From the NCBI GenBank assembly GCA_963854835.1, contig OY978529.1, positions 40,358,055 to 40,422,054 of the forward strand: a DNA stretch of 64,000 nucleotides. Direction: 5' to 3'. Below the pieces are notes generated by a model, which ran no database searches, had not been told where the DNA came from, and worked only from the letters and a program-made list of their open reading frames with translations. Shown one piece after another: positions 45,205 through 57,482 of the stretch (the stretch's first letter is position 1; each line of letters opens with the position of its first letter). A program made the translations under genes and the position numbers. This DNA comes from Megamerina dolium. Lineage: Eukaryota > Arthropoda > Insecta > Diptera > Megamerinidae.

Positions 45205-45572
45205 AGAGAATATTTTCGATTTTTCGACATTATTGCAAAATGTTTCACAATAATGTCGAAATGTTTAGATATCAATTTTTTTTTGCAATAAAGTCACACA
45301 TTTTTTTCTCGAAAATTATACTGCAGGATATTTTCGATTTTTCGACATTATTGGAAAATGTTTCACAATAATGTCGAAATGTTTAGATATCAATTTTTTT
45401 TTTGCAATAAAGTCAAACACATTTTTTTTCTCGGAAATTATAAGGCAGGATATTTTCGATTTTTCGACATTATTGGAAAATGTTTCACAATAATGTCGAA
45501 ATATTTAGATATCAATTTTTTTTTTTTGCAATAAAACCAAAAACAATTTTTTTCTCGGAAATTATACGGCCG
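45205..45572. repeat. ~120-bp hairpin-bearing tandem triplication (family D)
   Basis: Three near-identical copies, with TTCGACAT at 45223, 45341 and 45463 (spacings of 118 and 122 bp). Each contains a perfect 14-bp inverted repeat, TTTCGACATTATTG and CAATAATGTCGAAA, separated by 12 bases (first copy: arms 45222-45235 and 45248-45261). In the third copy one end base is changed. A T run, 'GCAATAAA.(T/C)CA.A' and 'TCTCGGAAATTATA.GGC' complete the unit. Differences between copies are largely in T-run length. Confidence 0.9.
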
Positions 45573-45719
45573 AATAATAATATTAATAATCAAATTTTGG
45601 AAGACGTCGGTGTGATGATTTTTCAAATATATTTATAAAAGAAAAATCAAAGAATTTTTTCATATCATTTATATGTATAACCTCAACAAATAGTCAGAAA
45701 ACGATATTTTTGAGGTTAG

Positions 45720-45800
45720 AAAAATGGTTCGAATACAGCGAATTCTATAGTATGTGATTATTCTGGTCTGTCAGACATCCTACCTTTATTTTTTTTTATG
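45720..45800. repeat. dispersed repeat family G (copy 2, partial)
   Basis: 'TATAGTATGTGATTATTCTGGTCTGTCAGACATCCTACC' corresponds to 'TATAGGATGTGACTACGTTGGTCTGTCGGACATAGGG' at about 49449-49485. Only this portion is shared. Confidence 0.5.
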
Positions 45801-47815
45801 GGCTGAAATTGAAAAAAAAATTTATTTAAAATTCGAAATTAAAAATCGAAAATCATCACTATAAAGTCACACGAAGTCACCAAATATATAATCAATGGGC
45901 GTGGCAATTTCGTAATCATTCCTACTTAATGCTGAAGAAAAATTAAGAATTTTCGCACAAATCAAAACCAACAAAATTAATATGAACATTTGGTGATGAA
46001 AATACAATAAAATGTTCCACAGTGCATACTGTAAACTGTAGGTAAATCGTGATTTATCAAAGTGAATGTCGTTTAGAATTTACAACAGTTACAAAGAATC
46101 AACCTTTTAAATATGCAGTTTATTAATAATCAGACAAAAAAAAAAATGCAAAAAGACAAAAGGTTAAAGAAATAAACAAAATATTTTGCAGAGCCATCAC
46201 ATATATCATTATTACTATGAGTGAAGCATAATATTTTATACAAAGACTATATTAATACAATGCAATGCTTAGCTATTCATATTTAGGTGGTAGTTTATTT
46301 TTAAATCGAAGGTTTTTTCTCTCTTCTTCTTCTTCAACACTTCAAACACAGATTGTGGTTTAAATGTGTGGGCTTCTCTTTTATTACCAACTCACTACCA
46401 ACTATCAAAAGTCAGTGAACTCAAAGAGTTTAAACAGCTGCAATAACATTAATATTGTACAACAACAACAACAATTACTATACAATGCACACTGGGTACA
46501 CACTCATTGGGTATACATAAAATGTACACTCATATAGTATGAATATTGTACAAAAGAAATATATGTAAGTATTATGCATATGCATATGCATATGAAAAAG
46601 TTGTCAATTATTCGAACTTTTGAGAGAAAAAAAAACCGGTTATCGGTTATATGCATATTATTAGGTTTTTTATGTGTCAACAAATGTATGTTTTATGCAA
46701 AAGTAAATTTCCAAGTTATTTAAGTAAAATTAATGGATTTTCGAAAACGAATAATATTCGAACAATTTTATTAACACATCAAATAACCGTAAAAAATAAC
46801 CAGTTCAACGGCTTCGATTAACCGACATTTGACATATGAACCCTACTGCATACGTACTCATATCATATTGTAGAGGGGGCGTCATTAGAGTTAAAGCCAG
46901 TTATTCGAGTAACTTTTAACCAACCGGCTTACTGATTTTTCTTTACATGGGACTATGTTTTATTTTTATTATTATTTATTTTATTTTTGTTGTTGTTGTT
47001 GTTGTTTAATCTGTATGTGTTTTAACTAGTCTTTTTTTTTCTCGTATTTTTCATTATTTTATTGTACATATTTACTTATTCTTTTACAAAGTTCCAAACA
47101 AGTTTTTTACGAGCAATAGTTTATGAAGTGAAGAAAAGAAAAAAAATTCAAAAACACCAACAATAACAGAAACTAAGAAACAACAACAACATTTACTATA
47201 TAATTGCTGCTGCTGCGGTCGGTTGCTGCTGTTTGGCAGTTGGCTATTTGTATACACATCTGTTGTTATGGTAAAACGATTAATGATGTTTGCCGCAGTG
47301 AAAGTGATTTGAGTTCAATTTTATTTTTACGATCATTTTTTTACGATGATGCTGATATTTTTTTTTTCTTTTTGTGTCTTTTTTTTTCTCTTCATTTCAT
47401 TTCATTTCATTTACCCAATTTTCATGTTTGAAAGTGGGTAAAGACAAAAAAACAACAACAACAAAACAGAAAAAGAAGAAAATTTGAACTGAAATGAAAT
47501 GGAATTATGTTACTTCCACTACTTTTACAAAGCGACGTAGATTAAATTCTATGTTGCAATTATTTAGTGCAATCAATTTCATTATTAAAATTAAGTCAAC
47601 ATAAATTAATAAATGCTCAAGTGATAGCGTGACTACTAGTCATATTTATTTACAATATAATTACGAGTAATTTAAGAAAAATCAATACAAATTATATAGG
47701 AAAAATAATTACTTATCCAACCACAAGAAAAAAATATCTGGTTTAGCGGACTAGATCAACATTTCTATATGTATTTGGAGGTAAGTCAAGTAGCATTTCG
47801 CCTCTAACCTCGAAA
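45801..47815. other. AT-rich non-coding DNA
   Basis: Contains CAACAACAAC near 46460-46473, (TTG)n at 46988-47005, an ATGCAT-type run at 46577-46595 and CAA runs near 47180 and 47450. Segment 46600-46930 has recurrent 'GGTTAT', 'ATTCGA' and 'AACCG' words. The 47204-47431 frame runs through T-rich sequence and is not supported as a gene. Confidence 0.4.
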
Positions 47816-47819
47816 AACG

Positions 47820-48900
47820 TTCATTTTTATTAAATTAACCAAAAATCTCCCCTAGAGGGTTAAAATATATGACCCACCTACATTAATTTTTACTTCACAT
47901 TTTTTCTAAACATACCTACTCCCTATTTTTACTACTTAGCAGCGTTCCCCAACAAAACGTTTGAAAATTGGCAAAAAAAAATGCGTAATTGTCTAGGAAT
48001 CGTCCATGGATGGTTAAAATATAGAGCCGACTAGCATTAATATTTACTACTGAACATTTTTTCTGATCACACTTATCACCTATTTCTACATCTTAAAGAG
48101 GCTCCCCTACAAACCTTGATATTTCTAAATTTCACTCCCACTGCTCTCATAATGGTTTAACCCATTAGTGACAAAAGCCTAAAAGTTGTTCCAGGTGTAG
48201 GACCTATGTTTGGGCCCAAAAATCGAATAGCAAGAAAAAAATAAATATAATTTTTTTTGGAGGCCGAGAGATGTCGGGTGTAATGACATATATGTACTAG
48301 CCCTATAACCAGACGAAAAGTAAGTAAATTCCATACAAATCTAAATTTGAACTGCGGCACGAAAAAACCGTTAACAACGATTCAATTTTTTGTTATTTGA
48401 TCAATATTAAGAGTAAGATACATCAGCGTTACATATATGTAACGTTGGTCATTAATGAGTTAAGGGCGCTACAAAACTATTACCGACATTCATTCATTTT
48501 TACTACGCAATATTTTTTCTGAAAGTACTACCTTGCTATCATTATTCCTTAGAGACACTCCCCTACGAAATTATAATTGTCCAAGAATTAACCCTACTGT
48601 GGTTAAATATATGACCGATCTCCATTAATTTTAACTCGTCGTCATTTTTCCTGAACATATTTATCACCTATATCTATCACTTAGAGGGGCTCCTCTACAA
48701 AATTGGCTTAAATTTGGCACTCACAGCTTCCAGGATATTCCTAAGGTGTTAAAATATATGAGCGACCTCTATTAATTTTTATTACTCAACATTTTTCTGG
48801 ATAACACTTACTCCCTATCTTTACATCTTAGAGGCTCCCCTGCAAAATTAACTTAAAAACATTTGAACATCGACAAATAACTCAAATAATGTTATAATTA
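47820..48900 (+). repeat. family C tandem array, forward
   Basis: About six diverged units. 'CCCCTAGAGGGTTAAAATATATGACCCACCTACATTAATTTTTACT' (about 47850) is repeated as 'CCATGGATGGTTAAAATATAGAGCCGACTAGCATTAATATTTACT' (about 48003), then near 48597 and 48741. The spacing of the last pair is about 145-155 bp. One region (48160-48450) is interrupted by unrelated sequence. Confidence 0.7.
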
Positions 48901-49029
48901 AATGTATTAATTCTTCAACCCATAAACACAATATCACTGAACTTCTTCAGCCTTAAGATAGACGTCCTCCCCGTTTTTGTATGGAAACCAACAACAACAG
49001 TTTTCGTGAATTTAGGAATTTTCAGATTT

Positions 49030-49640
49030 AGGTTATCTGTTGGATCTGAATAGGTTGAATAATATTGTTGACACATTGACCGTAAGTCGTTCCTTAAGGC
49101 ACTTCATGTCCTTCATGATAAAAAAAAAATTAATTTTCAAGCAAATATTTTTGCAAAAGACTATCCTTTGAATGCCATTTAAAAAATTTTGCAATCGCAA
49201 AGACCCGTTAGTATTAAGTGCTAAAGAATTAAAATATTCTAAGGAGTTATTTCTCGTAAACTTTAACCAAAGGTTTCTGAACAAACCGAAATTTGCGGAC
49301 CCACCATTAATATTCACCGCATCCAAATCTGTAGTCGCACTTCCGCCATCACCCACAGGCCCCGAACCTCGAAAAACTCTGCAAAAATAGCCGAAAAAAT
49401 ATTTTTGAGATTAGTGCAGGATAGACGGATTCAACGACCCAAAATCTATAGGATGTGACTACGTTGGTCTGTCGGACATAGGGTTTTTTTGTGGGTCTGT
49501 TTTTACGAAAAGAAAAGTGTGATGCCCAACGGACCAGAGATTTTGTGGATTTTATTTCAGAATCCATAGTCGGATTACCGTCATCACCCTCAGGTTTCAT
49601 TTTAAACTCAACAAGCGTCATTTTTTAGCTATTTTTGTAG
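49030..49640. repeat. dispersed repeat family G (longest copy)
   Basis: Two diverged units are visible: 'GTCGCACTTCCGCCATCACCCACAGGCCCCGA' (about 49333) and 'GTCGGATTACCGTCATCACCCTCAGGTTTCA' (about 49570), about 237 bp apart. Between them, GGTCTGTCGGACATA (49470) and, in inverse, TGATGCCCAACGGACC (about 49520) form a short imperfect inverted repeat. The frames at 49033-49356, 49172-49390 and 49349-49621 overlap in different frames and strands and have no motif. Confidence 0.55.
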
Positions 49641-51005
49641 GCTTTTTAAACTTCAAAAGATGAGCGTAATGACGGATATTTGACCATGGATATCATTGCT
49701 TACAGTTTCTGGCAAAAAATAAATAACGAAATCCCTTTGGATTGCTGCATTCAGCAAATTCGTTGAATCTCTTGTATTTGCCATTCAACCACAATTGAAT
49801 TAATAAAATCTACTAAGCAAATAATGGAAAATATGACATGACTCCGAGGGGAAAAGAAATGCAGTAACATGAATTGCTATAAAATAAATATTTACATTTG
49901 CTTTTTATTATTATTCAAATAAAGTTTCTTCAATTACTTTTTTTTTTACAGATGCCATAACTTTTAGAGCATAACAAGCTGCTTGCTTGTTCTGAATTAA
50001 ATAGTTAACTAACTATGGTACGTATAACAATATGTATAACAATATGCGTGTAATAAAAGTAATAAGCTATAGAACATTTACTCAGATTGTTTACTGACCT
50101 GTTTCAGAATTTACAGACACGCATCACAATATATCAAATACATCAAGTACAAGTAGTTAAAGAAGTAATTGAAATGCATAAATGCTCGTACCAACAAATG
50201 TAAATATGGAGGAGAAAATCTGAGGAAAAATATATTTCCGGAATTTGATACTCACTCACTACTGCACACACAGCATTTTTGAAACCATGTGTTAATGGAG
50301 TGTATAAATTATAATAAATTTGAGTAAAGAAAAAGACGCACATCAAATACACTCCAATAATAACAACAAAACATAGGAGTATGTATTGGTATTATGTATA
50401 GTAAAAGGAAATCCATTTACTTTAATAGTAAACAGTCTGCAAAAAATCTGACCCAAAAAACGTAAAAACAAATAATAATAGGGGGGAAAAAAATAAACAA
50501 ACAAAAATAGAACGAACGAATAGAAAGGCATAAAAGTAAACCTCAATTACCTTTCTGATTGTACTTATTACACTATGAGTACTTATACCGAACAACAACA
50601 CAACTGCGTTAAGAAAAGTAAGATTGAAAAATAAACTTGTAATGAAACGCCTTCAATTACATAGTTACTACGAGTAACCAACCAGCCCAACAAATGTCAA
50701 TGACAGTCGCGTCACACCATGGCATAATGTCCTTGCATAGAAAATACTACCGACCACCAGTATTAAAAGAGCAAACTTAATGGACTCTCAATTGATGTTT
50801 ATTTGTATAGATAAGTTTACTTTTTCATTTTTTTTTGGTCCTTCTCTTTGGATTATCGTTTGAAATGGGCATTAAATATGGTAAACATTGTACTAACTAA
50901 GGGATTTATTTTTCATACTCATAAAAGAATATTCTTATCAATCATATTTTAATTTAAGCTATGATATTAAAACAAACATACACAAAAAAAAACAGTAAAT
51001 AATTA
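49641..51005. other. AT-rich non-coding DNA
   Basis: A pyrimidine tract ending in ACAG occurs at 49939-49951 and resembles a splice acceptor, but all three frames close within a few codons, so no coding exon is supported. The rest is A/T-rich. Confidence 0.4.
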
Positions 51006-51009
51006 GCTT

Positions 51010-52610
51010 TGTTGATATTGAAACTTGATACACTATGCAAAACAAGTTCGAAAATAGATTTTTGTATGCAAAGTAGGCGTGTTTTTCATCCGATATGGCT
51101 CATTTACGAGTACATGAAATCGTTGATAAATATAATCTTAAGTACAAAGTTGTAAAGTGTTGCCTTTCAATTTCACTGATCAAAGCATGAAAAACACTTT
51201 CGAAAACATACTTTTGTACGGCAAGTAGGTGTATTTTTTATTCAATAATACTCATAAAATAACACATTTATTAGTTTGCAAAAATAATCTTTTGTACCGA
51301 ATTTCAACTTGATAACCTTATATTTCGGTGCTCAAAGTTTGAAAACATATATTCGAAAACATACTTTTGTAGGGAAAGTAGGCGTAATTTTCAACCGATG
51401 ACGTCGATTTATTAACTCATTCATTCACTGGTAAAAATAATTGTATACACCGAGTTTCAACTTAATAACTTCATATTTTCGAGCTCAAAGTCTGAAAACA
51501 TACTTTCGAAAATATCATTTTGTATGGGAGGTAGACGTAATTTTAAGCCGATTTCGTTGATTCATTAACTCATTCATTCACTGGTAAAAATAATAGTACG
51601 CACCGAGTTTGAACTTAATAACTTTATATTTTCGCACTCAAAGTCTGAAAACATACTTTCGAAAACATCATTTTGTATGGGAGGTAGATGTAATTTTAAG
51701 TCGATTACGCCGATGCGTGAACTTATTCACTCACTAGTAAAAATACTACCATATGCCGAGTTACAACTTAATAACTTTATATTTTGGAGATTCAAGATTT
51801 GAAACCCTACTTTTATATGGTAGGTAGATGTAATTATTATTAGAAATCGCCCATTCTCAAACACAGTACATCATTGGTCAAAATAATCTTATATACTAAG
51901 TTGCAACGTGATATCTTTATATTTCGGCGCTCAATGCCTGAAAACATAATATCGAAAACATTATTTTGTATGGTAGGTAAACGTAATTTTAAGCTGGTTA
52001 CGGCGATTCACTAACTCAACCATTCACTGGTAAAAATAATTGTATGTACCGAGTTTCAACTTGATAACCTAATATTTCAGTGCTCAAAGTTTGAAAACAC
52101 ATATTCGACAACATACTTTTGTATGGTAAGTAGGTGTGATTTTAGCCGATTACGCTGATGCTGGAACTCATTTGGTCACTAGTAAAAATATTTGTATGCA
52201 CCGCGTTTTAACTTCATAATTTTATATTTCCGTGCCAAAGTCGGAAAACATACTTTCGAAAATATCATTTTGTATGGGAGCTAGACGTAATTTTAGGCCG
52301 ATTACGTCGATTCATTAACTTATTCATTCACTGGTAAAAATAATTGTATGTACCGAGTTTCAACTTAATAACTGTATATTTCGGTGCTCAAAACCTGAAA
52401 ATAGACATTCGAAAATATACTTTTATATGGTAGGTAGGCGTAATTTTATGCCAATGCACGTCGATGCATGAACTCATTTATTCTAGAATAAAAAGATTTG
52501 TGTGTGGACCGAGTTTCAACCTAATAACTCTATATTTCTGTGCTCTTGGTTTGAAAACACATATTCGAAATAATTTTTGTGGGAGGTAGGCTTGGTTTTC
52601 ATTTCGATTT
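51010..52610 (-). repeat. ~152-bp tandem array, family A (array 4, reverse)
   Basis: About ten units in the opposite orientation to arrays 1 to 3. Landmarks are 'GAAAACATACTTTCGAAAA.AT.ATTTTGTATGG', 'AGGTAG.CGTAATTTTAAGCCGATTACG' and 'TCACTGGTAAAAATAATTGTA...CCGAGTTTCAACTTAATAAC'. The phrase ACTGGTAAAAATAAT recurs at about 51428, 51579, 52029 and 52331, consistent with a period of about 151 bp and its multiples. Confidence 0.88.
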
Positions 52611-53795
52611 CGGTCATAACTGAAATTATGTACTCGCTGTGATAAATAATCATGTGTGGCAATTCTCAGCATGATATACAATTTGGGTACTTATCCTGCA
52701 AACGACCCTATTCAAAATCAAATAGACAGTTGATAATAATATTTATAATTCTTTCATATGAGCCACACCTTTTAGTGGATGTTAAAAATGGAAGTACCAA
52801 AGTAATATACCCCCATTGGGTGCATTATGTTTTTCGTGAATGCTATTGTGCTCGCCTTTTATTGATTTTGCTCTAAGCCATTGCATACAAATTTCAACTA
52901 CAAACAATTACTAAAGTTTTTATTATTAATAAATATATCAACGTAAACTTTATTCTCTACTATATCAGCACTGTAAAGATATTCTTTCTACGTATGTGTG
53001 TAGTATTTATGTAAAAAGTAGTTCGTCTTAATATATTAAATACAATATTGCTTGTGCTCTTGTTACTTATTTTATCAAATTTTGTTAACTCATAAACAAA
53101 AAGTGATTTAAAGTATAAAAATAATAATATAATACATAATAATAATAATAATAATAATAAAAATAATAATAATAAACAAAAAAAATCCTCGTTTTTAAGA
53201 TAAGTTCATCCGCTTCAAGTTTTTTTTTATACATTTTTATATTCAGCACAAAGTACTATACTTGGGTACCATTATTTTCTAGCATTTTCAAACATCTGCA
53301 ATAACTTCTTAGTATACATATGAGCATATGGAATATTGTCACATTCGCAACTGTGCTTATTTATTTATATATACTTATTTTATAATAGAATTCGTGCCTC
53401 GTGTCACGTTAAAAAGTTATTTATTGCACATTATACATTATATGTGTATGATGAAAAAAATTCTTTTTCGGAAATTAAGGACAATTTATTCTGTATGATA
53501 TTGTAATAGCAAAATGTCACCAAATAGCTTTCAAGTGTTCAAAATATTGAAGAAAACTTTGGTCATAGACAGAACAAAATATTCGAATAGAAAGAATTAA
53601 ACAGAATTTCAACCCATAATGATGTTCGAAAAAATGGATAGTTCAAAGCCAGCATTCAAGAAAGTGCACTTAGAATGATGAGAATAAAAAATGTGAAAAA
53701 TTCCATAATGTTTCAGTCGACTTTTCAGAATTTTTAAATAATTTCGATAGTTTTCTTAAAACACAGTCACAACTAAAAGCCGATTTCAATCACGT
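52611..53795. other. AT-rich non-coding DNA
   Basis: Contains an (AAT)n run at 53137-53175. No gene is supported. The small frame at 52652-52876 has no motif. Confidence 0.4.
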
Positions 53796-53799
53796 AAAT

Positions 53800-54790
53800 T
53801 TCGGATTAATGTATTTTAATCATTTCAATGTATTTCAGCGTCAAATCGACTGATAACACAAAACGACAATAATTTGCTCACATCGGAAATTTTTAAAAAT
53901 TCTGAAAATATGTAAAAAATCAAGAAATGCATTGGAAAGTGTCATTATTTCTCAATGCATAATTTTTAAACTTTATTCATTTTAATATTTCGCCGACTGT
54001 TAAGACAATACTACTATAATATACCCACATCAGAAATTAAAAAAAAAAAAAATTCTGAAAATATGTAAAAAATCAAGAAATACATTAAAAAGTGTAATTA
54101 TTTCTTAATGCATAATTTTTAAACTTTATTCATTTTACTATTTCGCCATAATAATAATCCGAACATTATTTGAACCAATTTGGTACACAAATACACATAG
54201 TCCCCATCATACAAAATGTTCATATTTTTAAATAAAAATCAATAAATTTGTATGGAAGATGTCAGTATGTTGCAAAGCATAGTTTTCAAATTTTGGTAAT
54301 CTATTTTTTTCACTATAATACTAAACCGCACAAATTTTGAAGTCATTCGGTTTATAAAGAAATATAGTTTCCATATAAAAGATTGGTTTTTTAAAACAAA
54401 AATCAACAAATATATATGGAAGGTGTTATTATTTTGCAATGTATAATTTTTAAACTTTGTTAATCATATTTTTTCACCATAATAATAATCCTCACAAAAT
54501 TTGAAGTCATTCGATTTATAAAGGAATACAGCTACCGTATAAAATTTGTATTTTTGAAAACGAATATCGACAAATGTGTATGGAAAATGCATTGAATCGT
54601 TTTGTAAATTTTACAATTAAATTTTTTCATTTAAGTAATACCATATACTAAATTTTAAATTAATACATTTATAAATAAAGTTATTTTCTATACAGAATTT
54701 GCATTTCCCCACCCCCAAAATAAACAATTTTTATGGAAGTTGCAATAATTTTGAAAGACATTATCTTGGATCTTTAGAAAACAAAATTTT
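53800..54790 (-). repeat. ~153-bp tandem array, family B (reverse)
   Basis: TTCTGAAAATATGTAAAAAATC recurs at 53900 and 54053 (spacing 153 bp), with about 90 bp of high identity following each. Further units to 54790 carry 'TTTGTATGGAAG.TG', 'TTTTGCAA.G.ATA.TTTT.AAA' and 'ATTTGAAGTCATTCG.TTTATAAA'. These are the reverse-orientation landmarks of the array at 61030-62400. Confidence 0.8.
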
Positions 54791-54824
54791 TGAACATGCT
54801 TGAAATTTCCTTTTTTGGACGATT

Positions 54825-55150
54825 AATTAAAATTCTGATTAATCAAAATTTTGTTTGCATTTTTTTAATCAAAAGCAAAAAATTTATTTAGAAGTTGCGA
54901 TAATTTTCAAATGCATTACTTTGCAGCTTTAGAAAATATTATAAAATGTTTGGCCTTTTTTTATCGGTTATTCCAAATTCTGATTAATCGAATAAATTCA
55001 ATTTTGATTAATCAAAATTCTGATTAATTCAATAATTCAAATTTTTTAAAATCTAAATCATGATTATTTGAATAATTTGTTATTTGATTAATCAATAATC
55101 AAAATAATCAGTAGTTTGTTTAATCAGATTATTCGATTAAATATTTAATC
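54825..55150. repeat. degenerate GATTAAT-rich cluster
   Basis: GATTAAT or its complement ATTAATC occurs repeatedly (for example near 54821, 54836, 54978, 54999, 55023, 55099), often as GATTAATC, with related ATTATTCGATTA and TTTAATCA. The pattern is that of a decayed simple repeat. Bicoid-class homeodomain proteins bind TAATC, so a cluster of such sites could also form by chance. Confidence 0.55.
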
Positions 55151-55279
55151 ACATAGTCCTAAATAAAATATAATTAAATGGCAGTAGAAGCTCCAAGGAA
55201 CCTAGACTGAGCATCACATTAAATATTTTTGGACAATTTGGACAAAATTAGAAGAATCCTAATTACTTTGTAATATCAA

Positions 55280-55362
55280 ATTTTCTGAGGTTTTCATGAC
55301 CGAACCTAGAATCAAAGAGAAGATCTTATGCACAAAATGCTCATCCACTGAGCTATAATACG
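55280..55362 (-). mobile_element. SINE tRNA-like head fragment
   Basis: The minus strand shows an A-box-like TAGCTCAGTGGATG (complement of 55342-55355) and a B-box-like GGTTCGGTCATG (complement of 55295-55306), 49 bp apart, compared with 42 bp in copy B. No body can be followed. Confidence 0.4.
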
Positions 55363-55364
55363 AA

Positions 55365-56635
55365 TGCAAACTTATTTATATTTTACCAGTTTACAGTCAA
55401 TGACCTTAGTACTTGGTTGCCATTAAATTTAGATGTTAGAAAAATAATCATTTATAATTTTCTCTTTTTATTTTCCTGTGTTTTACTAACAAACTATTAA
55501 AAATAACTATTGAATTTGACTTTAATTAAGGAAAAAATATTTACAAAATAAAAAAACAAAATTATAAAATTTATGAAAAACAATAAACAAAAACGGTACA
55601 AAAATATAATTTACTATTTTATACATTTTTCAAAGTTTACGTCATATTGTATATAGCATTCCAAAATCTCATATTTAACACAACAATACAAAAACTGATT
55701 ACAAACAAAATAATATATAGTACCCACTTATATTTTATTTTAAATAGGTAGCTATAAGTAAGCAGCATATATAAAGAAATACGATATACATTTATGATCA
55801 ACAACTGAAGTGGAAATATTTACAATCACTTTAGTAATTTCTTTTAATTTTTTTTTTCTTTTTTTGCTTTATAGTATTTTTTACTATTTAAGACTATTTT
55901 TCTGTTTTAGTTTTCGTATGCCTTCATTACAAGACTATTCATTTAAGTAGTGTGAACATATGAGAAGACAGATGTTTAACATTTTAGCTTCCCTCATCGC
56001 CAACATCAACATCATTATCATTGTGTTCATTATAATTTTCACACACATAACATCGCATACTCGATTTTTAATGTGAAGGTAGGTCGCGTATAATTTATTT
56101 GACTATCTCTCTCTCTCTCTGAACGAGATAGACAAGTATTTGTATGTATTTTGTCTACAGCATGTAATTCAATGCGATTAAATTTGTTTCGTTTTTCATC
56201 AATCTTTTCCTTTCGGTGTTAGCCTAGTTTTTCGCACAAGTTACCTACCTACATGCAAACGAAAAAAAAACAAAATGATTTCGAAAGCGAAACGATTGTG
56301 GGAGCTGTCACATGAATACGTATGACTTCTTTTTGTCATTTTTTTGTTTTTCACTTCTTTTATTTCATATTTTTCTGCAAATTTCAATTGCGTATTGAGA
56401 AATTATCACAACACTTGCACATAGTATACAAAAGCAAACAAGTGTCTTTAATATTTAGCTTAGTTGACGAAAAAAAAACCGAAAACAAAGTTGAGAAAAA
56501 TTAATGGAAATTTTATGACTTTATTACATTTCGGTTTGTAAAGCGGGTTAAATTGTATGGAGCAATATTTTAACTCTCTGGCTCAATGAAATCCATAAAA
56601 CTTGGATTATTTCAAAGACTTTTTCACAAGGAAAC
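55365..56635. other. AT-rich non-coding DNA
   Basis: Contains a CT run at 56107-56120. No gene is supported. The 56322-56504 frame is T-rich and motif-free. Confidence 0.4.
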
Positions 56636-56639
56636 ACAA

Positions 56640-57360
56640 AGAAAATCCTAATTTGGACGCACCTATATGGTGTTTTTTTAGAGAAACCATCAATTTTGTA
56701 TAGGATTCCTCCTAAAGGGTTGATATACGGGATAAATATTATATGTTCAAAGGAAATAATCGATTTGTTTGTTTATTTGTCGATTTTCAGATGTTTTTTC
56801 GGCAATTTTCTATGGGAATCGCCTTAAGGTGAGGAGATAGAGTAGCGGAATGTGTGACTGAGCCCCATTCATTTTTCCTCCTCAATATTTTCTTCAAGTG
56901 GTAAGTATACTTAACTCAACACCATGCAAAATTTCCGAAAAATCATCTGAAAATTGGCAAAAGATCTCATAGCTGCCCAGATATCACCCCTGGTAAAATA
57001 TATGTCCAATCTCAAATAATTTTTAATCCTCAACATTTCCAACCCCTTAAGGAAACTTCCATAAGAAAAGGTCGAAAAAAAAACACCTGAAAATCGACAA
57101 AAGCTGCCCAGGCATCGGACATAAAGTGGTGAAATATATGACCGACTTCCATTAATTTTTCCTCTTCCATAATTCCTTCAAGCACTCACATATAAAATGA
57201 TTGAAACAAATCTGAAAATTGACAACCAACCCAATAACTGACTAAAAATCGCCCGTAGAGCAGTGAAATGTATGATCAACCTACATTAATTTTTTCTCCT
57301 TAACATTTTCTTCCTACCTGTATCCCATAAAAGGACTCCTAAACATAATTCCGGTTTTTA
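56640..57360. repeat. family C tandem repeat, with a second inversion junction
   Basis: Units up to about 56830 read in reverse ('GTCGATTTTCAGATGTTTTTTCGGCAATTTTCTATGGGAATCGCCTTAAGG'), while from about 56845 they read forward ('GGAATGTGTGACTGAGCCCCATTCATTTTTCCTCCTCAATATT', then 'CCTGGTAAAATATATGTCC', 'AAAGTGGTGAAATATATGACCGACTTCCATTAATTTTTCC' and 'AGAGCAGTGAAATGTATGATC'). This repeats the arrangement seen at 28060-28610. Confidence 0.7.
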
Positions 57361-57482
57361 TAGTGGCTGTTAAAACTAAAAAGTAGACGGGATAAAATCA
57401 GATAATTCTTCACACTTTCTTGGGAAGAAATGCTTTAAATAATTTAAATTTAATTAAATAAATTTAGCAATTATTAGCGGAC

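Noticed and set aside
49939..49951. Splice acceptor (pyrimidine tract followed by ACAG)
   Set aside because: All three downstream frames stop within about seven codons, so it cannot introduce a coding exon. A non-coding exon cannot be excluded.
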